From: Oxalicibacterium solurbis
GTDB lineage: Bacteria > Pseudomonadota > Gammaproteobacteria > Burkholderiales > Burkholderiaceae_D
Length of the DNA stretch: 64,000 nt
Reading direction: 5' to 3'
NCBI RefSeq assembly: GCF_014635845.1
Contig: NZ_BMDP01000001.1
Span: forward strand, 496,001 to 560,000
Under the pieces are notes generated by a model. The model was not told where the DNA came from and made no database searches. It was given only the letters and a program-made list of their open reading frames with translations. Position 1 is the stretch's first letter. The number at the start of each line of letters is the position of its first letter. Positions 24,722 through 35,905 of this stretch are shown here, piece by piece. The position numbers and the translations under genes were made by a program.

Positions 24722-26434
24722 TCAGAACTCTTCCCAGTCGTCGGTATTCGTGTTGACCACCGGCTTCGGTGCCGGCACGCTGCGCGGTGCCGCCGGCGCA
24801 GCCGACCTGGCCGGTGCCGCCGCCACACTCGACGAGATCGCACGATGCTGCGGCTTCGCCTGCACGGCTGCCGCCGCCATATTACTGCCGGTGCGGAACA
24901 CGCTGACGGCCTGCGCCAGTTGCTTGGCCTGATCCTGCAGCGAATCGGCTGCGGCAGCCGCTTCCTCGACCAGCGCCGCATTCTGCTGCGTCACCTGATC
25001 CATCTGCGTGACAGCCTGGTTCACCTGCTCGATACCGTCGCTTTGCTCCAGGCTGGCTGCCGTAATCTCGGCCATGATGTCGGCCACGCGCTTGACGCCG
25101 TCGACCAGCTCATTCATCGTCGTACCCGCCTCGGCCACCAGTTGGCTGCCGGTCTCGACCTTCTCGACGGAATCGCCGATCAGTCCCTTGATTTCCTTCG
25201 CCGCCGCTGCGGAGCGTTGCGCCAGCGTGCGCACTTCGCCTGCCACCACGGCAAAGCCACGACCCTGTTCGCCGGCACGCGCAGCTTCCACTGCAGCGTT
25301 CAGTGCCAGAATATTGGTCTGGAATGCAATGCCGTCGATGACGCTGATGATGTCGACAATCTTGCGCGACGACGTATTGATCTCGCCCATCGTATCGACC
25401 ACTTGCGAAACCACCGTGCCGCCTTTGCTCGCCACTTCCGATGCCGAGACGGCAAGTTGGTTCGCCTGGCGCGCATTGTCCGCATTCTGCTTGACGGTGG
25501 AAGTCAGCTCTTCCATCGACGATGCGGTTTCTTCCAGCGAGCTGGCCTGCTCTTCGGTACGCGACGACAGGTCGAGGTTGCCGCTGGCGATTTCCGACGA
25601 TGCTGTTGCGATCGCATCGGTGCCGAGACGAATCTGCGAGACGATGCGCACCAGATTGTTCTGCATGCGGCCGATCGAATCGAGCAATTGGCCCATTTCA
25701 TCTTTGCTCGTCGGCAGGCTGCTGCGTGTCGTCAGGTCGCCTTCGGCCACCGATTCCGCGACCTTCACCGCTTCTCTCAACGGACGCGTGATGCCGACGG
25801 TGAGGCGCCATGCAATCAGTGCACCGAGCAACAGCGCGATGACGGTGCCGACGATCAGCGTATTGCGGCCCATGCCGAAATCGGCAGTGATCGACTGATC
25901 GACATTGGCGACTTCGTCATCGTAGTAATCCAGCACGTTCTTGACGCTTTCGACATAGGCATCCAGCGCCGGTACCAGCTTGGCGTCGATCTGGGCATTC
26001 GCGCCGGCGACATCGCCGCCTTCCTTGAGCGCGATGATGCCCTTGCGGGTGTCGATATAAGCCTTGCGTCGATTAGCCACTTCGGCAAACAGATCCTTCT
26101 CCTTGTCCGTCGTCAGCTGCTTTTCGAGTTTTCCCTGGATCGCGCTGATCTGCTTGCTTTGTGCAGCCATCGCTTTCTGGAAAAAATCTTCCGTGCTCGA
26201 ATCCGTCGTCTTCACCACGGCCAGCGTGCGCGCCGCGTTGACGCTGGTGCCCAGCAGCCAGCTTTGTGCAGCCTTCTGCTTTTCCAGGGATTCGTCCACC
26301 ATGTGGCGGGTAGACGCGTTGATGCTCTGCAGGCGCAGGATGCCATTGGCTCCCATGACCGCAACCAGCAGCAGAATCAGGCCGAAACCCAAACCAAGGC
26401 GCGTGCCTATTTTCATGTTTGCGATGCGCATCAT
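24722..26434 (-). CDS. Methyl-accepting chemotaxis protein with CheR/CheB tether
   Basis: A 570-residue chemoreceptor. First membrane helix about 10-32 ([21 protein letters not shown]), a four-helix-bundle periplasmic sensor to about 185, second helix about 190-210 ([18 protein letters not shown]), HAMP, then the signalling domain with hairpin tip [33 protein letters not shown] (read as the standard MCP motif). The C-terminus is DDWEEF, a match to the xWxxF pentapeptide that binds methyltransferase CheR and methylesterase CheB. AGAAGAATGATG with GGAGAA gives a good start. TTATCGGT at 26454-26461 (ACCGATAA on the minus strand) resembles a flagellar sigma -10. The ligand is unknown. Confidence 0.95.
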   Translation of the reverse strand: MMRIANMKIGTRLGLGFGLILLLVAVMGANGILRLQSINASTRHMVDESLEKQKAAQSWLLGTSVNAARTLAVVKTTDSSTEDFFQKAMAAQSKQISAIQGKLEKQLTTDKEKDLFAEVANRRKAYIDTRKGIIALKEGGDVAGANAQIDAKLVPALDAYVESVKNVLDYYDDEVANVDQSITADFGMGRNTLIVGTVIALLLGALIAWRLTVGITRPLREAVKVAESVAEGDLTTRSSLPTSKDEMGQLLDSIGRMQNNLVRIVSQIRLGTDAIATASSEIASGNLDLSSRTEEQASSLEETASSMEELTSTVKQNADNARQANQLAVSASEVASKGGTVVSQVVDTMGEINTSSRKIVDIISVIDGIAFQTNILALNAAVEAARAGEQGRGFAVVAGEVRTLAQRSAAAAKEIKGLIGDSVEKVETGSQLVAEAGTTMNELVDGVKRVADIMAEITAASLEQSDGIEQVNQAVTQMDQVTQQNAALVEEAAAAADSLQDQAKQLAQAVSVFRTGSNMAAAAVQAKPQHRAISSSVAAAPARSAAPAAPRSVPAPKPVVNTNTDDWEEF

Positions 26435-27067
26435 TCTTCTTCTCCAAGAATTGTTATCGGTACTACAACTTCATTACGATTGCCGTACCGTTATCGCGGC
26501 TTCGGGCAATCGCTGTACAACATGGGCAATGACATGTCATTGCATGCTGCTGCTTTTTTATGCAGGATGAAAAGAGGCATCCTGTATTCAACAACGGCTG
26601 TTTACGGCCAAAGTTGACGGTGCCGCTGAAAATACATGCGGCTTTGTATTCACGTCTTGACGAAACGATCAGGGAAAGCCGCGAAACCGGACCTGCTCGG
26701 TTCCTTCGGCGCGCATGCTGGCTGAATCGGCATACGAGGCATGAATCACTTCAATCGATCAACGGGGAAGCCGGAACGGCAATGACGAACAGGCAGTTCC
26801 GAACTGCGCCAGTGTATTTTTCAAACGCGCATGGCATCGTGAAAAATCTTCACCGGTTTTCGTAATCGCATTCGGCAATTGCATCCTGCTTCCTGCGGCA
26901 CTTTATAACCGATTCATTTCTTCATGCCAATATTTCGCCAGCGAAATGTGCCTGCTGCATGGCCTTTCCGACAACTTCATCACGCATGATTGTCGACGCA
27001 TGCGATTGCACCCTGCGATCTGTTCGACAAAAATTTTTCACACTACCATTTCGGTAGCTATACAGAA
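26435..27067. other. Gene-poor gap between the chemoreceptor and DUF5610-like genes
   Basis: These 633 bases hold the chemoreceptor promoter region at the left. An open frame at 26560-26865 has no ribosome site, a mixed composition and no protein-like pattern, so I do not call it. CTACC (27043-27047) / GGTAG (27053-27057) is a small hairpin at the right. Nothing else recognisable. Confidence 0.5.
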
Positions 27068-27110
27068 AAACAACAAGGTGCAATCAATGCGCTGCTTGTC
27101 ACTGCACCTT
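27066..27110 (-). terminator. Terminator after the DUF5610-like gene
   Basis: AAGGTGCA (27075-27082) and TGCACCTT (27103-27110) pair; on the minus strand the second arm is followed by GTTGTTTTT. The stop codon of the gene (27109-27111) is in the stem. Confidence 0.55.
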
Positions 27111-27738
27111 ACTGTTGCGCTTCGCTTTCCTCTTTTTCCGCCGGCAAGCTGACCGTGTCGCCCTCCGGAATGCCATCGCTTTGCCAGCGATCGAACTCGG
27201 CCATGATCACTTCGTGCGTCTTCTGGCTGATTTCCGGCAATGTGCCGCCGAGCATCTCGGCTGCTTCCTTGAATCCCTTTTCCACGGCAGCGCGGATGGT
27301 GTCCAGCCTGGATGGATCGCCGCCCACCGCCATCTTTGCAAAACTGAGAATGCGTTCGGCAACCTGCTTCACGCCGAATTCGCCATCCTCGGCAATCGCT
27401 GCTTTCGCCTTGGCAATCGTCGCCGCATCGACGGTCAATTGCTGTTCACCGCTGACGACCTTCGCCATGTTCAGGCCCTGCTGCTTCACCAGCGGCACGA
27501 TCAGATCGATGATGGCTTGCGCCTTGCGGTTGGATTCTTCCAGCATGCTTGCCAGATCCGGCGCCTGTGCGGTGCCGTTGCGCGGATCCGCGTAAGTCAC
27601 GGGATCGGGCGACTGGCCCTGCAGCGTCACCTTGTCGGTTGCGACAGGCGCTGTCTCGTCAGTTGCGGATGCGTTGCGTGCGCTCGCTGCTGCGGGCGGC
27701 AAGGACGGCGTCAAATAATTGGAAATCGTGATGCTCAT
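27109..27738 (-). CDS. DUF5610-like protein
   Basis: A 209-residue protein. After a Ser/Ala-rich N-terminus (SNYLTPSLPPAAASAR) come a helical region and a C-terminal block, AAVEKGFKEAAEMLGGTLPEISQKT, that fits the DUF5610 pattern as I recall it. No signal peptide or membrane helix. Function unknown; related proteins occur in flagellated and polysaccharide-surface bacteria. Its upstream region has a 16-bp direct repeat. Confidence 0.65.
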   Translation of the reverse strand: MSITISNYLTPSLPPAAASARNASATDETAPVATDKVTLQGQSPDPVTYADPRNGTAQAPDLASMLEESNRKAQAIIDLIVPLVKQQGLNMAKVVSGEQQLTVDAATIAKAKAAIAEDGEFGVKQVAERILSFAKMAVGGDPSRLDTIRAAVEKGFKEAAEMLGGTLPEISQKTHEVIMAEFDRWQSDGIPEGDTVSLPAEKEESEAQQ

Positions 27739-28064
27739 GGCTTGGGCCTTTCATGATCGGAATAACGAGTGCATAACGCAATGGCAACATTGCACGCTGC
27801 GGCAATCCCATGATCGAAATAACGGCAGAAAACCGGAAAAGATGAGCGCGAAAAAACAGCTGGATGCGCGGATGGCAATTCCGTAATCGGCGAAATATGG
27901 CGACGGCTTGCCTTTGCAGCAACGCTCTTGCATTCCATGCAAGGAAAATATGCATCGGCCCGCATCGACAACGGTCAAAGCTGTCATACTGTCGCCTTTC
28001 CCGCCTGTCCTTATTTATGTGCGGCTTCGCCGCCATCACCGGCATCGTCCGGTTCCGTCTGTCC
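27739..28064. other. Gap between the DUF5610-like gene and ygiQ
   Basis: These 326 bases are the divergent control region of the two genes. They hold two direct repeats at 27752-27767 and 27809-27824. An in-frame ATG at 28018 could extend ygiQ, but the family start is at 28065. Nothing else stands out. Confidence 0.5.
27752..27824. promoter_or_regulatory. Pair of 16-bp direct repeats upstream of the DUF5610-like gene
   Basis: CATGATCGGAATAACG (27752-27767) and CATGATCGAAATAACG (27809-27824) differ at one base and are 57 bases apart. They lie 14 and 71 bases before the start codon of the minus-strand gene, where an activator or repressor would bind. Confidence 0.5.
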
Positions 28065-30311
28065 ATGAGCGCTCAACCGAAAAACCTGTTCGCCCACGCC
28101 AAGCGCGCGGCCAAGCCTGCCCCTTTCCTGCCGATGTCGCGTGCGGAGATGGACAAGCTCGGCTGGGACAGCTGCGACGTGATCCTGGTGACGGGCGATG
28201 CCTACATCGATCATCCGAGTTTCGGCATGGCGCTGATCGGGCGTCTGCTGGAAGCGCAAGGCTATCGCGTCGGCATCATCAGCCAGCCGGACTGGCATTC
28301 GGCTGAACCGTTCCGCGCGCTAGGCAAACCGAATCTGTATTTCGGCGTCACCGCCGGCAACATGGATTCGATGATCAACCGCTACACATCGGATCGCAAG
28401 ATCCGCTCGGAAGATGCCTACACGGCAAACGGCGAACCGAACAAGCGCCCCGATCGTGCACTGACCGTCTATGCGCAGCGCGTGCGCGAAGCGTATCCGG
28501 GCGTGAACGTCGTCATCGGCAGCATCGAGGCCAGCCTGCGCCGCATCGCGCATTACGACTACTGGTCGGACAAGGTGCGCCGCTCGGTGCTGCCTGATTC
28601 GAAAGCCGACATCCTGATCTTCGGCAATGCCGAACGCGCGCTGGTCGACCTGACGCGCCGCGTTGCCAGTGGCGAACCGATCTCGAACATCCGCGACCTG
28701 CGCGGCACGGCCTTCATGGTGCCGCGCGACTGGAAACCGGACGACGACTGGGCGGAAACCGATTCCACCCGCGTCGATATGCCGGGCAAAATCGAACCGC
28801 ATCCCGATCCTTACGAAATGAAGATGAAGGATGCGAGCTGCAAGACGGAAGAAACGAAAGACGGCACGCCTGCCGAAACGAACGTCAAGCCGATCCGCAT
28901 CATGAGTCGCGAAGAACGCCGCGCCGCCGAGAAGGAAGTGCGCAGCCGCACCGTCGTGCGTCTGCCGTCGTTCGACGATGTGAAAGACGATCCTGTGCTG
29001 TACGCGCATGCCTCGCGCGTGTTCCATCTCGAATCGAATCCGGGCAACGCGCGCGCACTGGTGCAGGCGCATGGCGAGCGCGACGTATGGCTGAATCCGC
29101 CGCCGCTACCGCTGGCGATGGATGAGATGGACGGCGTCTACGACATGAACTATGCGCGCGCACCGCATCCGTCCTACGGCAAGGCGCGCATCCCGGCATG
29201 GGACATGATCCGCTTTTCGGTCAACATCATGCGCGGCTGCTTCGGCGGCTGTACCTTCTGTTCGATCACCGAACACGAAGGCCGCATCATCCAGAGCCGT
29301 TCCGAACCATCCATCCTGCGCGAGATCGAGGAAATCCGCGACAAGGTGAAAGGCTTCACCGGCACTATCTCCGATCTGGGCGGGCCGACTGCGAACATGT
29401 ATCGCCTCGCCTGCCGCGACAAGCGCATCGAGGAATCGTGCCGCCGCCTGTCGTGCGTGTTCCCCAGCATCTGCTCGAACCTGAATACAGATCACGGCAA
29501 GCTGATCCAGCTGTACCGCAAGGCGCGCGCAATTCCCGGCATCAAGAAGATTCTCGTCAGCTCCGGCCTGCGCTACGACATTGCCGTGCGTTCGCCCGAG
29601 TACGTGAAGGAACTGGTCACGCATCACGTCGGCGGCCTGCTGAAGATCGCGCCCGAGCATTCGGAAGAAGGCCCGCTGTCGAAGATGATGAAGCCGGGCA
29701 TGGGCTCGTACTACAAGTTCAAGGAACTCTTCGAGAAGTATTCGAAGGAAGCCGGCAAGGAACAGTATCTGATCCCCTACTTCATCGCCGCGCATCCAGG
29801 CACCACCGACGAAGACATGCTGAATCTTGCGTTGTGGCTGAAGCAGAACAATTTCCGCCTCGACCAGGTGCAGACCTTTCTGCCGACGCCGATGGCGATG
29901 GCAACAACGATGTACCACACACGCAAGAATCCGCTGCGCAAGATCGGCGCCGATTCCGAAACGGTGGAAACGCCGCGCATCGGAAAAATCCGGAAACTGC
30001 ACAAGGCATTCCTGCGCTATCACGATCCTGAAAACTGGCCGGCGCTGCGCGAAGGCCTGCAGCGCATGGGACGCAGCGACCTGATCGGCAGCAGCGAACA
30101 TCACCTGGTGCCGCGTCACGATCCGTCGCCGGCTGCCGTCGCCGCCGAACGCCGGCGTGAAACGCCGGGGCCGAATCAGCTGGCAAGAAAATTCGGCCAG
30201 AACAAGCCACGCCCCGGTGCCGCCATAGTACGCACATCGGGTACACCTGGTCGCCCCACCGCACCGGCGCGCAAGGGTACGGTGATCGTCGCCAAGCGCG
30301 GCCGCCGCTAA
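28065..30311 (+). CDS. ygiQ: YgiQ family radical SAM protein
   Basis: A 748-residue protein with the YgiQ layout: an N-terminal domain ([20 protein letters not shown]), [17 protein letters not shown], and a radical-SAM core with the iron-sulfur motif C-x3-C-x2-C in [22 protein letters not shown] basic, Pro-rich tail follows. The reaction is unknown. The start at ATG 28065 ([10 protein letters not shown]) matches the family position; no strong ribosome site is visible. Confidence 0.94.
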   Translation: MSAQPKNLFAHAKRAAKPAPFLPMSRAEMDKLGWDSCDVILVTGDAYIDHPSFGMALIGRLLEAQGYRVGIISQPDWHSAEPFRALGKPNLYFGVTAGNMDSMINRYTSDRKIRSEDAYTANGEPNKRPDRALTVYAQRVREAYPGVNVVIGSIEASLRRIAHYDYWSDKVRRSVLPDSKADILIFGNAERALVDLTRRVASGEPISNIRDLRGTAFMVPRDWKPDDDWAETDSTRVDMPGKIEPHPDPYEMKMKDASCKTEETKDGTPAETNVKPIRIMSREERRAAEKEVRSRTVVRLPSFDDVKDDPVLYAHASRVFHLESNPGNARALVQAHGERDVWLNPPPLPLAMDEMDGVYDMNYARAPHPSYGKARIPAWDMIRFSVNIMRGCFGGCTFCSITEHEGRIIQSRSEPSILREIEEIRDKVKGFTGTISDLGGPTANMYRLACRDKRIEESCRRLSCVFPSICSNLNTDHGKLIQLYRKARAIPGIKKILVSSGLRYDIAVRSPEYVKELVTHHVGGLLKIAPEHSEEGPLSKMMKPGMGSYYKFKELFEKYSKEAGKEQYLIPYFIAAHPGTTDEDMLNLALWLKQNNFRLDQVQTFLPTPMAMATTMYHTRKNPLRKIGADSETVETPRIGKIRKLHKAFLRYHDPENWPALREGLQRMGRSDLIGSSEHHLVPRHDPSPAAVAAERRRETPGPNQLARKFGQNKPRPGAAIVRTSGTPGRPTAPARKGTVIVAKRGRR

Positions 30312-30461
30312 AATCCGCCAGATTCGGCGAATCTCACGCTCCAACTGCAAGCCCGAACCCGCGCCGTTCCTCGCTCTGGGAGGGGCGGTTTGCCGCCGCC
30401 AACTCGCTTCCCCGTTTTCGGTTATTCTTCCGCCACTTGCCGCGCACGCGTCGGCGCAGTC

Positions 30462-32072
30462 ATGAACAGGGAGCATCCATTGAGCACACTTTTTTCGCGC
30501 CGACTCGCGTTACTGGCAGATGATAAACATCGTCATCTGCTGGGCGAAGGCCGTCGCGGCATCGAGCGCGAAACGCTGCGCGTCGATGCCAGCGGCGAGC
30601 TTGCGCTGACACCGCATCCGGTCGCGCTGGGTTCCGCGCTGACCAACGAACAGATCACCACCGACTATTCCGAATCGCTGCTGGAATTCATCACGCCGGC
30701 AGAACACGACATTGCCGATGCGCTGGCCGAACTCGATCGCATCCACCGCTTCGTCAACAGCAAGCTCGACGGCGAAATGCTGTGGAGCCAGTCGATGCCT
30801 TGCCGCCTGCCCGACGAGGAAACCATTCCGATCGCCTGGTACGGCACCTCCGACATCGGCATGATCAAGCACGTCTACCGGCGCGGTCTCGCCGTGCGCT
30901 ACGGGAAGGCCATGCAATGCATCGCCGGCCTGCATTACAACTATTCGCTGTCGGAAGATTTGTGGCGCGTGCTGAAAGCGGATGCGCAATCGACCTCCGA
31001 CGACAAGACCTACCAGTCCGAAAGCTATATCGCGCTGATCCGCAATTTCCATCGCTACAGCTGGCTGCTGATGTATCTGTTCGGCGCCTCGCCCGCGCTG
31101 TCGGCAGACTTCCTGCGCGGCCGCGCGCATCAACTGGAAAAATTGTCGGACGATACGCTCTACCTGCCGTACGCAACCAGTCTGCGCATGAGCGACCTCG
31201 GCTACCAGAACAATGCGCAGGCCGGCCTGATGCCACCCTACAACGATCTGGACACCTATATGCGCAGCCTGTCGCGCGCAGTGCGCCAGCCCTATCCAGC
31301 TTACGAAGCGATCGGCACACAGCGCGATGGTAAATGGATACAACTGAACACCAACCTGCTGCAGATCGAGAACGAATACTACGCAACGATCCGCCCGAAG
31401 CGCGTCATCAACAGCGGCGAACGTCCGGTCGAGGCACTGTGCGCGCGCGGCGTGCAGTACATCGAAGTGCGCTGCATGGATATCGATCCGTTCGAGCCGC
31501 TCGGCATCAACCTGCAGACGGCACGTTTCCTCGATGCCTTCCTGCTGTTTTGCGCGCTGCATGACAGTCCGCCAGTCGATGAAGCCATGCACCGCGAAAA
31601 CGCCGAGAATTTCGCACGCACCGTCAAGGAAGGACGTCGCCCGGACCTGATGCTGCAACGCGACGGCCAGGCGACTTCATTGCGCGACTGGGGGTCGCAG
31701 CTATTGGATAGCATTGTGCCGGCAGCCGAATTGCTGGATGCGCAGCGCGGCGACCGGCAGCATGTGCAGACACTGACACTGCAACGGGAAAAACTGCACG
31801 ATCCGGTCAAAACGCCTTCCGCCCGTGTACTGCAGACATTGCAGGAAAACGGCACATCGTTCGAACGCTTCGGCTTGCAGCAAAGCCATGCGCATGCCGA
31901 ATACTTCCGCACGCATCCGCTGAATGCGGAGGAAAGTGGTTTCTTCGAGCAACTGGCGAAAGATTCCCTCAGCACACAGCAGGAAATGGAACGCCGCCGC
32001 AGCGACAATTTCGACGACTTCGTCGCTGCCTACAACCAGCGTACGCCGCAACGGCTGTGCGACGGCGTCTGA
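30462..32072 (+). CDS. gshA: Glutamate-cysteine ligase, proteobacterial type
   Basis: First step of glutathione synthesis, ATP-dependent ligation of glutamate and cysteine. Core residues are visible in [30 protein letters not shown] and [17 protein letters not shown], and the [17 protein letters not shown] motif. Glutathione made here feeds the frmA-fghA pathway in this window. ATG 30462 is listed. The AGGGAG at 30468-30473 lies downstream of that ATG and correctly before TTG 30480, so TTG may be the real start (LSTLFSRRL). Confidence 0.94.
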   Translation: MNREHPLSTLFSRRLALLADDKHRHLLGEGRRGIERETLRVDASGELALTPHPVALGSALTNEQITTDYSESLLEFITPAEHDIADALAELDRIHRFVNSKLDGEMLWSQSMPCRLPDEETIPIAWYGTSDIGMIKHVYRRGLAVRYGKAMQCIAGLHYNYSLSEDLWRVLKADAQSTSDDKTYQSESYIALIRNFHRYSWLLMYLFGASPALSADFLRGRAHQLEKLSDDTLYLPYATSLRMSDLGYQNNAQAGLMPPYNDLDTYMRSLSRAVRQPYPAYEAIGTQRDGKWIQLNTNLLQIENEYYATIRPKRVINSGERPVEALCARGVQYIEVRCMDIDPFEPLGINLQTARFLDAFLLFCALHDSPPVDEAMHRENAENFARTVKEGRRPDLMLQRDGQATSLRDWGSQLLDSIVPAAELLDAQRGDRQHVQTLTLQREKLHDPVKTPSARVLQTLQENGTSFERFGLQQSHAHAEYFRTHPLNAEESGFFEQLAKDSLSTQQEMERRRSDNFDDFVAAYNQRTPQRLCDGV

Positions 32073-32320
32073 TTTTCATATTCCGTTTCTCTTCCTTTCT
32101 GCACACGCGTACCGATACCGCATCCTGCACACTGTGTTCGCCAGCGAACCGACGCACGCTTACGGCAGGTGCATGATCGTTCCATGGTCACGTATCCGGC
32201 CGACGGATGATGGCGGGCAGCACAGCTGATACAAGCTGAAACAACTTCATCTGAACCTCTCGCTTTGCCCGGCGTCCATCCTGCATGGGCATCCCATTGA
32301 CCTTATGGAAGGGGTAAGAA

Positions 32321-32545
32321 ATGAAAACGATGAATCGATTCGCGGTCGTTGCAGCAGCAGCCGTTACCGCACTTAGTCTGACAGCCTGTTCCGGCATGTC
32401 CCAACGTGACAAAAACACGGCGATCGGTGCCGGCGGTGGTGCCGTCGCCGGCTCGATATTGACCGGCGGCAGTGCAGTGGGAACCGTCGGCGGGGCTGCC
32501 GTCGGCGGCTTTATCGGCAATCAGGTCGGCAAGCCGAACCGCTAA
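32321..32545 (+). CDS. Small glycine-zipper lipoprotein (OsmB-like)
   Basis: A 74-residue lipoprotein. Lipobox LTAC (C23), then a glycine zipper with alternating Gly/Ala (AIGAGGGAVAGSILTGGSAVG.. and GGAAVGGFIGNQVG by parts). Such proteins sit in the outer membrane and many are stress-induced. A clear GGAAGGGG ribosome site precedes the ATG. The next gene begins with the same kind of domain, so the two may be related by duplication. Confidence 0.85.
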   Translation: MKTMNRFAVVAAAAVTALSLTACSGMSQRDKNTAIGAGGGAVAGSILTGGSAVGTVGGAAVGGFIGNQVGKPNR

Positions 32546-32568
32546 CCCGATCAGCTTCCTGCCTGTCG

Positions 32569-32598
32569 AACGGCCTTTGCGATTGCGCAAAGGCCGTT
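32569..32598 (+). terminator. Hairpin after the small lipoprotein gene
   Basis: AACGGCCTTTGCG (32569-32581) / CGCAAAGGCCGTT (32586-32598), a 13-bp stem with a 4-base loop; the tail is only partly T-rich. Confidence 0.7.
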
Positions 32599-32754
32599 GT
32601 CGTTATGAATCGCTGCCATCTTGTGCAGACAGTTACATTCGGCGACATTTTGCCCTGCTTGCACTGCATCAATCTGCATTATGATGATTGCCGGAACAGA
32701 ACAAATCGCTGCACGCCATCGCGTGCGGAAACGATAGAAACAAAGGAAAACATC

Positions 32755-33465
32755 ATGCGTAAATTCATTCTCACCGCCACCGCTGCGAGCGTACTGCTTG
32801 CCGGCTGCGCCAACATGTCCGAAACGGAACGCGGCACTGCGCAGGGTGCAGGTATCGGCGCCGGCATCGGTGCGCTGATCGGGGTTGCCACCGGCGGCCA
32901 TACGCACGCCGTCGGCGGCGCGGCATTGGGCGGCGTAATCGGTGCGGTTGCCGGCAACGTCTGGTCCAGCCGCATGGAAAACCAGCGCCGCCAGATGGAG
33001 GAAGCTACGCGCGGTACCGGCGTCGAAGTCACACAGACGGCCGATAATCGCCTGAAGCTGGATATCCCCAGCGATATTTCGTTCGCCACCGGCCGTTCGG
33101 AAATCACCGGCAACTTCCGCCCCATTCTCGATCGCTTCGCTACCGGGCTGATCGACAATCCGGCAGCAACCGTCACCATCATCGGCCACACCGACAATAC
33201 CGGCACCGACGCCATCAACGATCCGCTGTCGCTGGATCGCGCTTCACGCACGCGCGATTACCTAGCCGGCCGTGGCGTGGCACCGCAACGCATCTTCGTC
33301 GATGGCCGCGGCAGTCACGAACCGATTGCCAGCAACGCCACCACGGAAGGCCGTGCGCGCAACCGCCGTGTGGAAATCTTCGTGGCAGAACAACAGCAGC
33401 AACCGGTTCAACAACAGCAGCCTTACCAGGGTCAGCAATACCCTTCGCAATCCTATCCACGCTGA
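32755..33465 (+). CDS. OmpA-family lipoprotein with glycine zipper
   Basis: A 236-residue outer-membrane lipoprotein (lipobox LLAGCAN, C18). A glycine zipper (about 27-67) is followed by an OmpA-like peptidoglycan-binding domain (about 110-215) with TVTIIGHTDNTGTDAIN and SLDRASRTRDYLAGRGV. The tail is Gln/Pro/Tyr-rich. It should link the outer membrane to peptidoglycan. ATG 32755 follows AAAGGAAAA; an upstream frame from 32605 is not part of the protein. The gene is followed by a strong terminator. Confidence 0.92.
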   Translation: MRKFILTATAASVLLAGCANMSETERGTAQGAGIGAGIGALIGVATGGHTHAVGGAALGGVIGAVAGNVWSSRMENQRRQMEEATRGTGVEVTQTADNRLKLDIPSDISFATGRSEITGNFRPILDRFATGLIDNPAATVTIIGHTDNTGTDAINDPLSLDRASRTRDYLAGRGVAPQRIFVDGRGSHEPIASNATTEGRARNRRVEIFVAEQQQQPVQQQQPYQGQQYPSQSYPR

Positions 33466-33481
33466 TTACCGGATTCGCTCA

Positions 33482-33511
33482 AAACAAAGCCGCCAGATGG
33501 CGGCTTTGTTT
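33482..33511. terminator. Bidirectional terminator after the OmpA-family gene
   Basis: AAACAAAGCCGCC (33482-33494) / GGCGGCTTTGTTT (33499-33511), loop AGAT; A-run and T-run flank the stem, so it can also stop the convergent Crp-type gene. Confidence 0.9.
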
Positions 33512-33546
33512 TTATCGATGCGACAATTCGGCAATCGACTCTGCGC

Positions 33547-34398
33547 TCAATTCAGCAGCAATCCTTCATAAACACGCTTGATGCTGGCATAGCATTCGCA
33601 GATATGGTCTTCCAGTCCCACACGATCGACCACCGTGATCTGCCCGCGGCTGTAATGGATCAAGCCCTCTTCCTGCAACTTGCGCGCGGCTTCGGTCACG
33701 CTTTCGCGCCGCACGCCCAGCATGTTGGCGATCAGATCCTGCGTCATGCTGATCTGGTTTGATTGCAGGCGATCCAGGCTCAGCAACAGCCAGCGACATA
33801 GTTGCTGGACGATCGTATGGTGGCGATTGCATGCAACCGTGTGTGCCATCTGTGTAAAAAGCGCCTGCGTAAAACGCAGCAACAATTGCTGCAGGGCACC
33901 ACCACGGGAAAATTCTTCCATCAACACCGAAGCGCGTACGCGGAAGCCATAACCGGCAGTCTTGATGAAAGCACGGTTCAGCGATGCCCCGCCACCCATG
34001 AAAACATCGTGTCCGACCACGCCTTCATAACCGATCACGGCGGTTTCCGACGATGCGCCGTCCGCCGTTTCGTACAACAACGAGACGATACTGTTGGTCG
34101 GGAAATAGACATGCTGCATCTGTTCGCCAGCCTCGCAAATCGTCATGCCGAAAGGCATTTCGACGAATTCCAGATGCGGCAACAGGCGTTCATAATCCGC
34201 CGCCGGCAGCGCCGCCAGCAAACCATTGTGACGTGGATTGTGGCCATGCAAACCGGCCAGCGCGCGTGGCGCGGAACGAGCGGTCTGCTCCGTACAGGCG
34301 CCCTTTTCTTTCGTCTTCAACGCGGCAATTGCGTTGGCGTTGATGATCTGGTGGGCTGGAACAGAACGGGAAGTGCGGACATTCGAGACGTGTGCCAT
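33547..34398 (-). CDS. Crp/Fnr-type transcriptional regulator
   Basis: A 283-residue regulator with an unusually long N-terminal extension (about 60 residues) before a cyclic-nucleotide-type sensor domain (about 75-195, FGMTICEAGEQMQHVYFPTNSIVSLL). The helix-turn-helix is ISMTQDLIANMLGVRRESVTEAARKLQEEGLI. No Cys cluster for an Fnr-type iron-sulfur centre and no clear cAMP-binding Arg/Glu signature is seen, so the ligand is open. Strong GGGAG site before the ATG. Stand-alone; its targets are unknown. Confidence 0.88.
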   Translation of the reverse strand: MAHVSNVRTSRSVPAHQIINANAIAALKTKEKGACTEQTARSAPRALAGLHGHNPRHNGLLAALPAADYERLLPHLEFVEMPFGMTICEAGEQMQHVYFPTNSIVSLLYETADGASSETAVIGYEGVVGHDVFMGGGASLNRAFIKTAGYGFRVRASVLMEEFSRGGALQQLLLRFTQALFTQMAHTVACNRHHTIVQQLCRWLLLSLDRLQSNQISMTQDLIANMLGVRRESVTEAARKLQEEGLIHYSRGQITVVDRVGLEDHICECYASIKRVYEGLLLN

Positions 34399-34537
34399 GG
34401 GTATCTCCCTCAGTCGTCATTGCTCAGGGCTTCATGATCACACTTGGAACCGGTGGACAAAATCAGCGATCTTCCCATTCTGCTGTGAGACAACGCTGAC
34501 AAAAAGATAATAAATTGCCGTCCCGGCCCTGATTAAT

Positions 34538-35905
34538 TCAGGGTATGAATTGTTCCAATAGCGGAAATTTTTCCACAGAGAAATTCAACAAGGGCTTAGC
34601 CGCCAGCGCGCCGACAACACCCAGTGCCGCGATGGACAATGTCGCCACGCCGAGCCGCATGGTCAGCCGACGGTTGTGCGCGCGCAATACCAGCGGCAGA
34701 TTGATGAGCACGCTGGCCAGCGAGGCAAGCACCGCGCCGGTCGACGCGACATGTGCCGCCACTTCGCCGCTGCCGACCAGGCTGGCGGCCGCCGCCACCG
34801 CACTGGCGCTGGACACCACACCGCCGATCAGGCTGACTGCATAGAAACCCGCTTCGCCGAACGCGCGCTGCGCAATCACGCCGGCAATATGCAGAATCAG
34901 GAATACCAGGCCGTACTTGAGGGCGGCGCGTAGCGAGAACGGCAGCGGCAATTCGACCTGCTCGGTATGGTTGACGCCTTCTTTCGTCGTTGCATTGCGG
35001 TCGACGAAGAACCACGCCGAGCTCAGCAACAGCATCAGCACGAAAGGCAATGTAGCCGGCACGGCTGCCGCGGGCGCCAGAATCACCAGCAAGGCGCCGT
35101 TGCGAATGATCATCGCACCGGTTGCCAGCAGGATGCCGCGATAGGCGGCGCTGACCGTTTCCGGCTGGTTGTCGCGCGCACGTGCGGCCAGTTCGCTGAC
35201 CGTGATGCTGCTATTGACCAGGCCGCCGAGAAAGCCGGCCATCACGATGCCGCGCGTACCGTACATCTTCCACAGCACGTAGTTGGCGAAGCCGATGCCG
35301 GCGATCAGGATCACGGTGACCCATGCGGCGCGCGGTTCGATCAGTTGCCACGGACCGATCGCACCGAGCGGCAGCGCCGGATAGATAACGATCGCCAGGA
35401 TCGCCAGCAGCAGCGCCGAACGCATCTCGTTTTCGGTCAGGCCGAGGCTGAAGCCGGTCAGCCTGTCCTTCCACGCCAGCAGTGCGGTGACGATGACGAT
35501 AACGGAAGCCGGTGTCGCCGTATGTCCCTTGCCGCACAAAATGCCGGCCACGCAGGTCACCAGCATCGCGGCCGACGTCGTCAGTTCGTTGCTGCCGCTG
35601 GTGCGCAGGCGCTGCACATTGAGGAAGACGGCGAGGATACCGGTCAGGAAAAGAATCAGGTAGGCGTAGTTGTCGCCCAGCGTACCGCCCATCGCACCGA
35701 GCAGAGCGATCAGGCCGAAGGTGCGCAGGCCCGCATCCTTGCCGCGGCGTTCACGCTCCAGCCCGATCAAGAGGCCGAGCGCCAGCGCCAGGCTCAGGCG
35801 AGTCAGGCTGACCAGATACGGCCATTTGACTTCGGGCAGCGACATCCCTACCTGAATCAACGGAGAGGAAACTGCCTGGACAGTGTGAGGGTCGACGATG
35901 CTCAT
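34538..35905 (-). CDS. MgtC/SapB-like and DUF4010 membrane protein
   Basis: A 455-residue polytopic protein with about 11-12 helices. The N-terminal third has the MgtC signature LGLLIGLERERRGKDAGLRTFGLIALLGAMGG; the rest is the DUF4010 domain (ALLLAILAIVIYPALPL, RGIVMAGFLGGLVNSSITVSELA, YAVSLIGGVVSSASAVAAAASL). MgtC proteins affect Mg2+/phosphate balance, but for this fused form no activity is established. Stand-alone gene. Confidence 0.85.
   Translation of the reverse strand: MSIVDPHTVQAVSSPLIQVGMSLPEVKWPYLVSLTRLSLALALGLLIGLERERRGKDAGLRTFGLIALLGAMGGTLGDNYAYLILFLTGILAVFLNVQRLRTSGSNELTTSAAMLVTCVAGILCGKGHTATPASVIVIVTALLAWKDRLTGFSLGLTENEMRSALLLAILAIVIYPALPLGAIGPWQLIEPRAAWVTVILIAGIGFANYVLWKMYGTRGIVMAGFLGGLVNSSITVSELAARARDNQPETVSAAYRGILLATGAMIIRNGALLVILAPAAAVPATLPFVLMLLLSSAWFFVDRNATTKEGVNHTEQVELPLPFSLRAALKYGLVFLILHIAGVIAQRAFGEAGFYAVSLIGGVVSSASAVAAAASLVGSGEVAAHVASTGAVLASLASVLINLPLVLRAHNRRLTMRLGVATLSIAALGVVGALAAKPLLNFSVEKFPLLEQFIP

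Noticed and set aside
26560-26865. 101-codon plus-strand frame in the gap after the chemoreceptor
   Set aside because: No ribosome site, no domain, uneven composition; nothing supports translation.
30312-30461. Structured RNA or riboswitch before gshA
   Set aside because: A short GGCGG/CCGCC hairpin is present, but nothing resembles a known riboswitch or 6S RNA.
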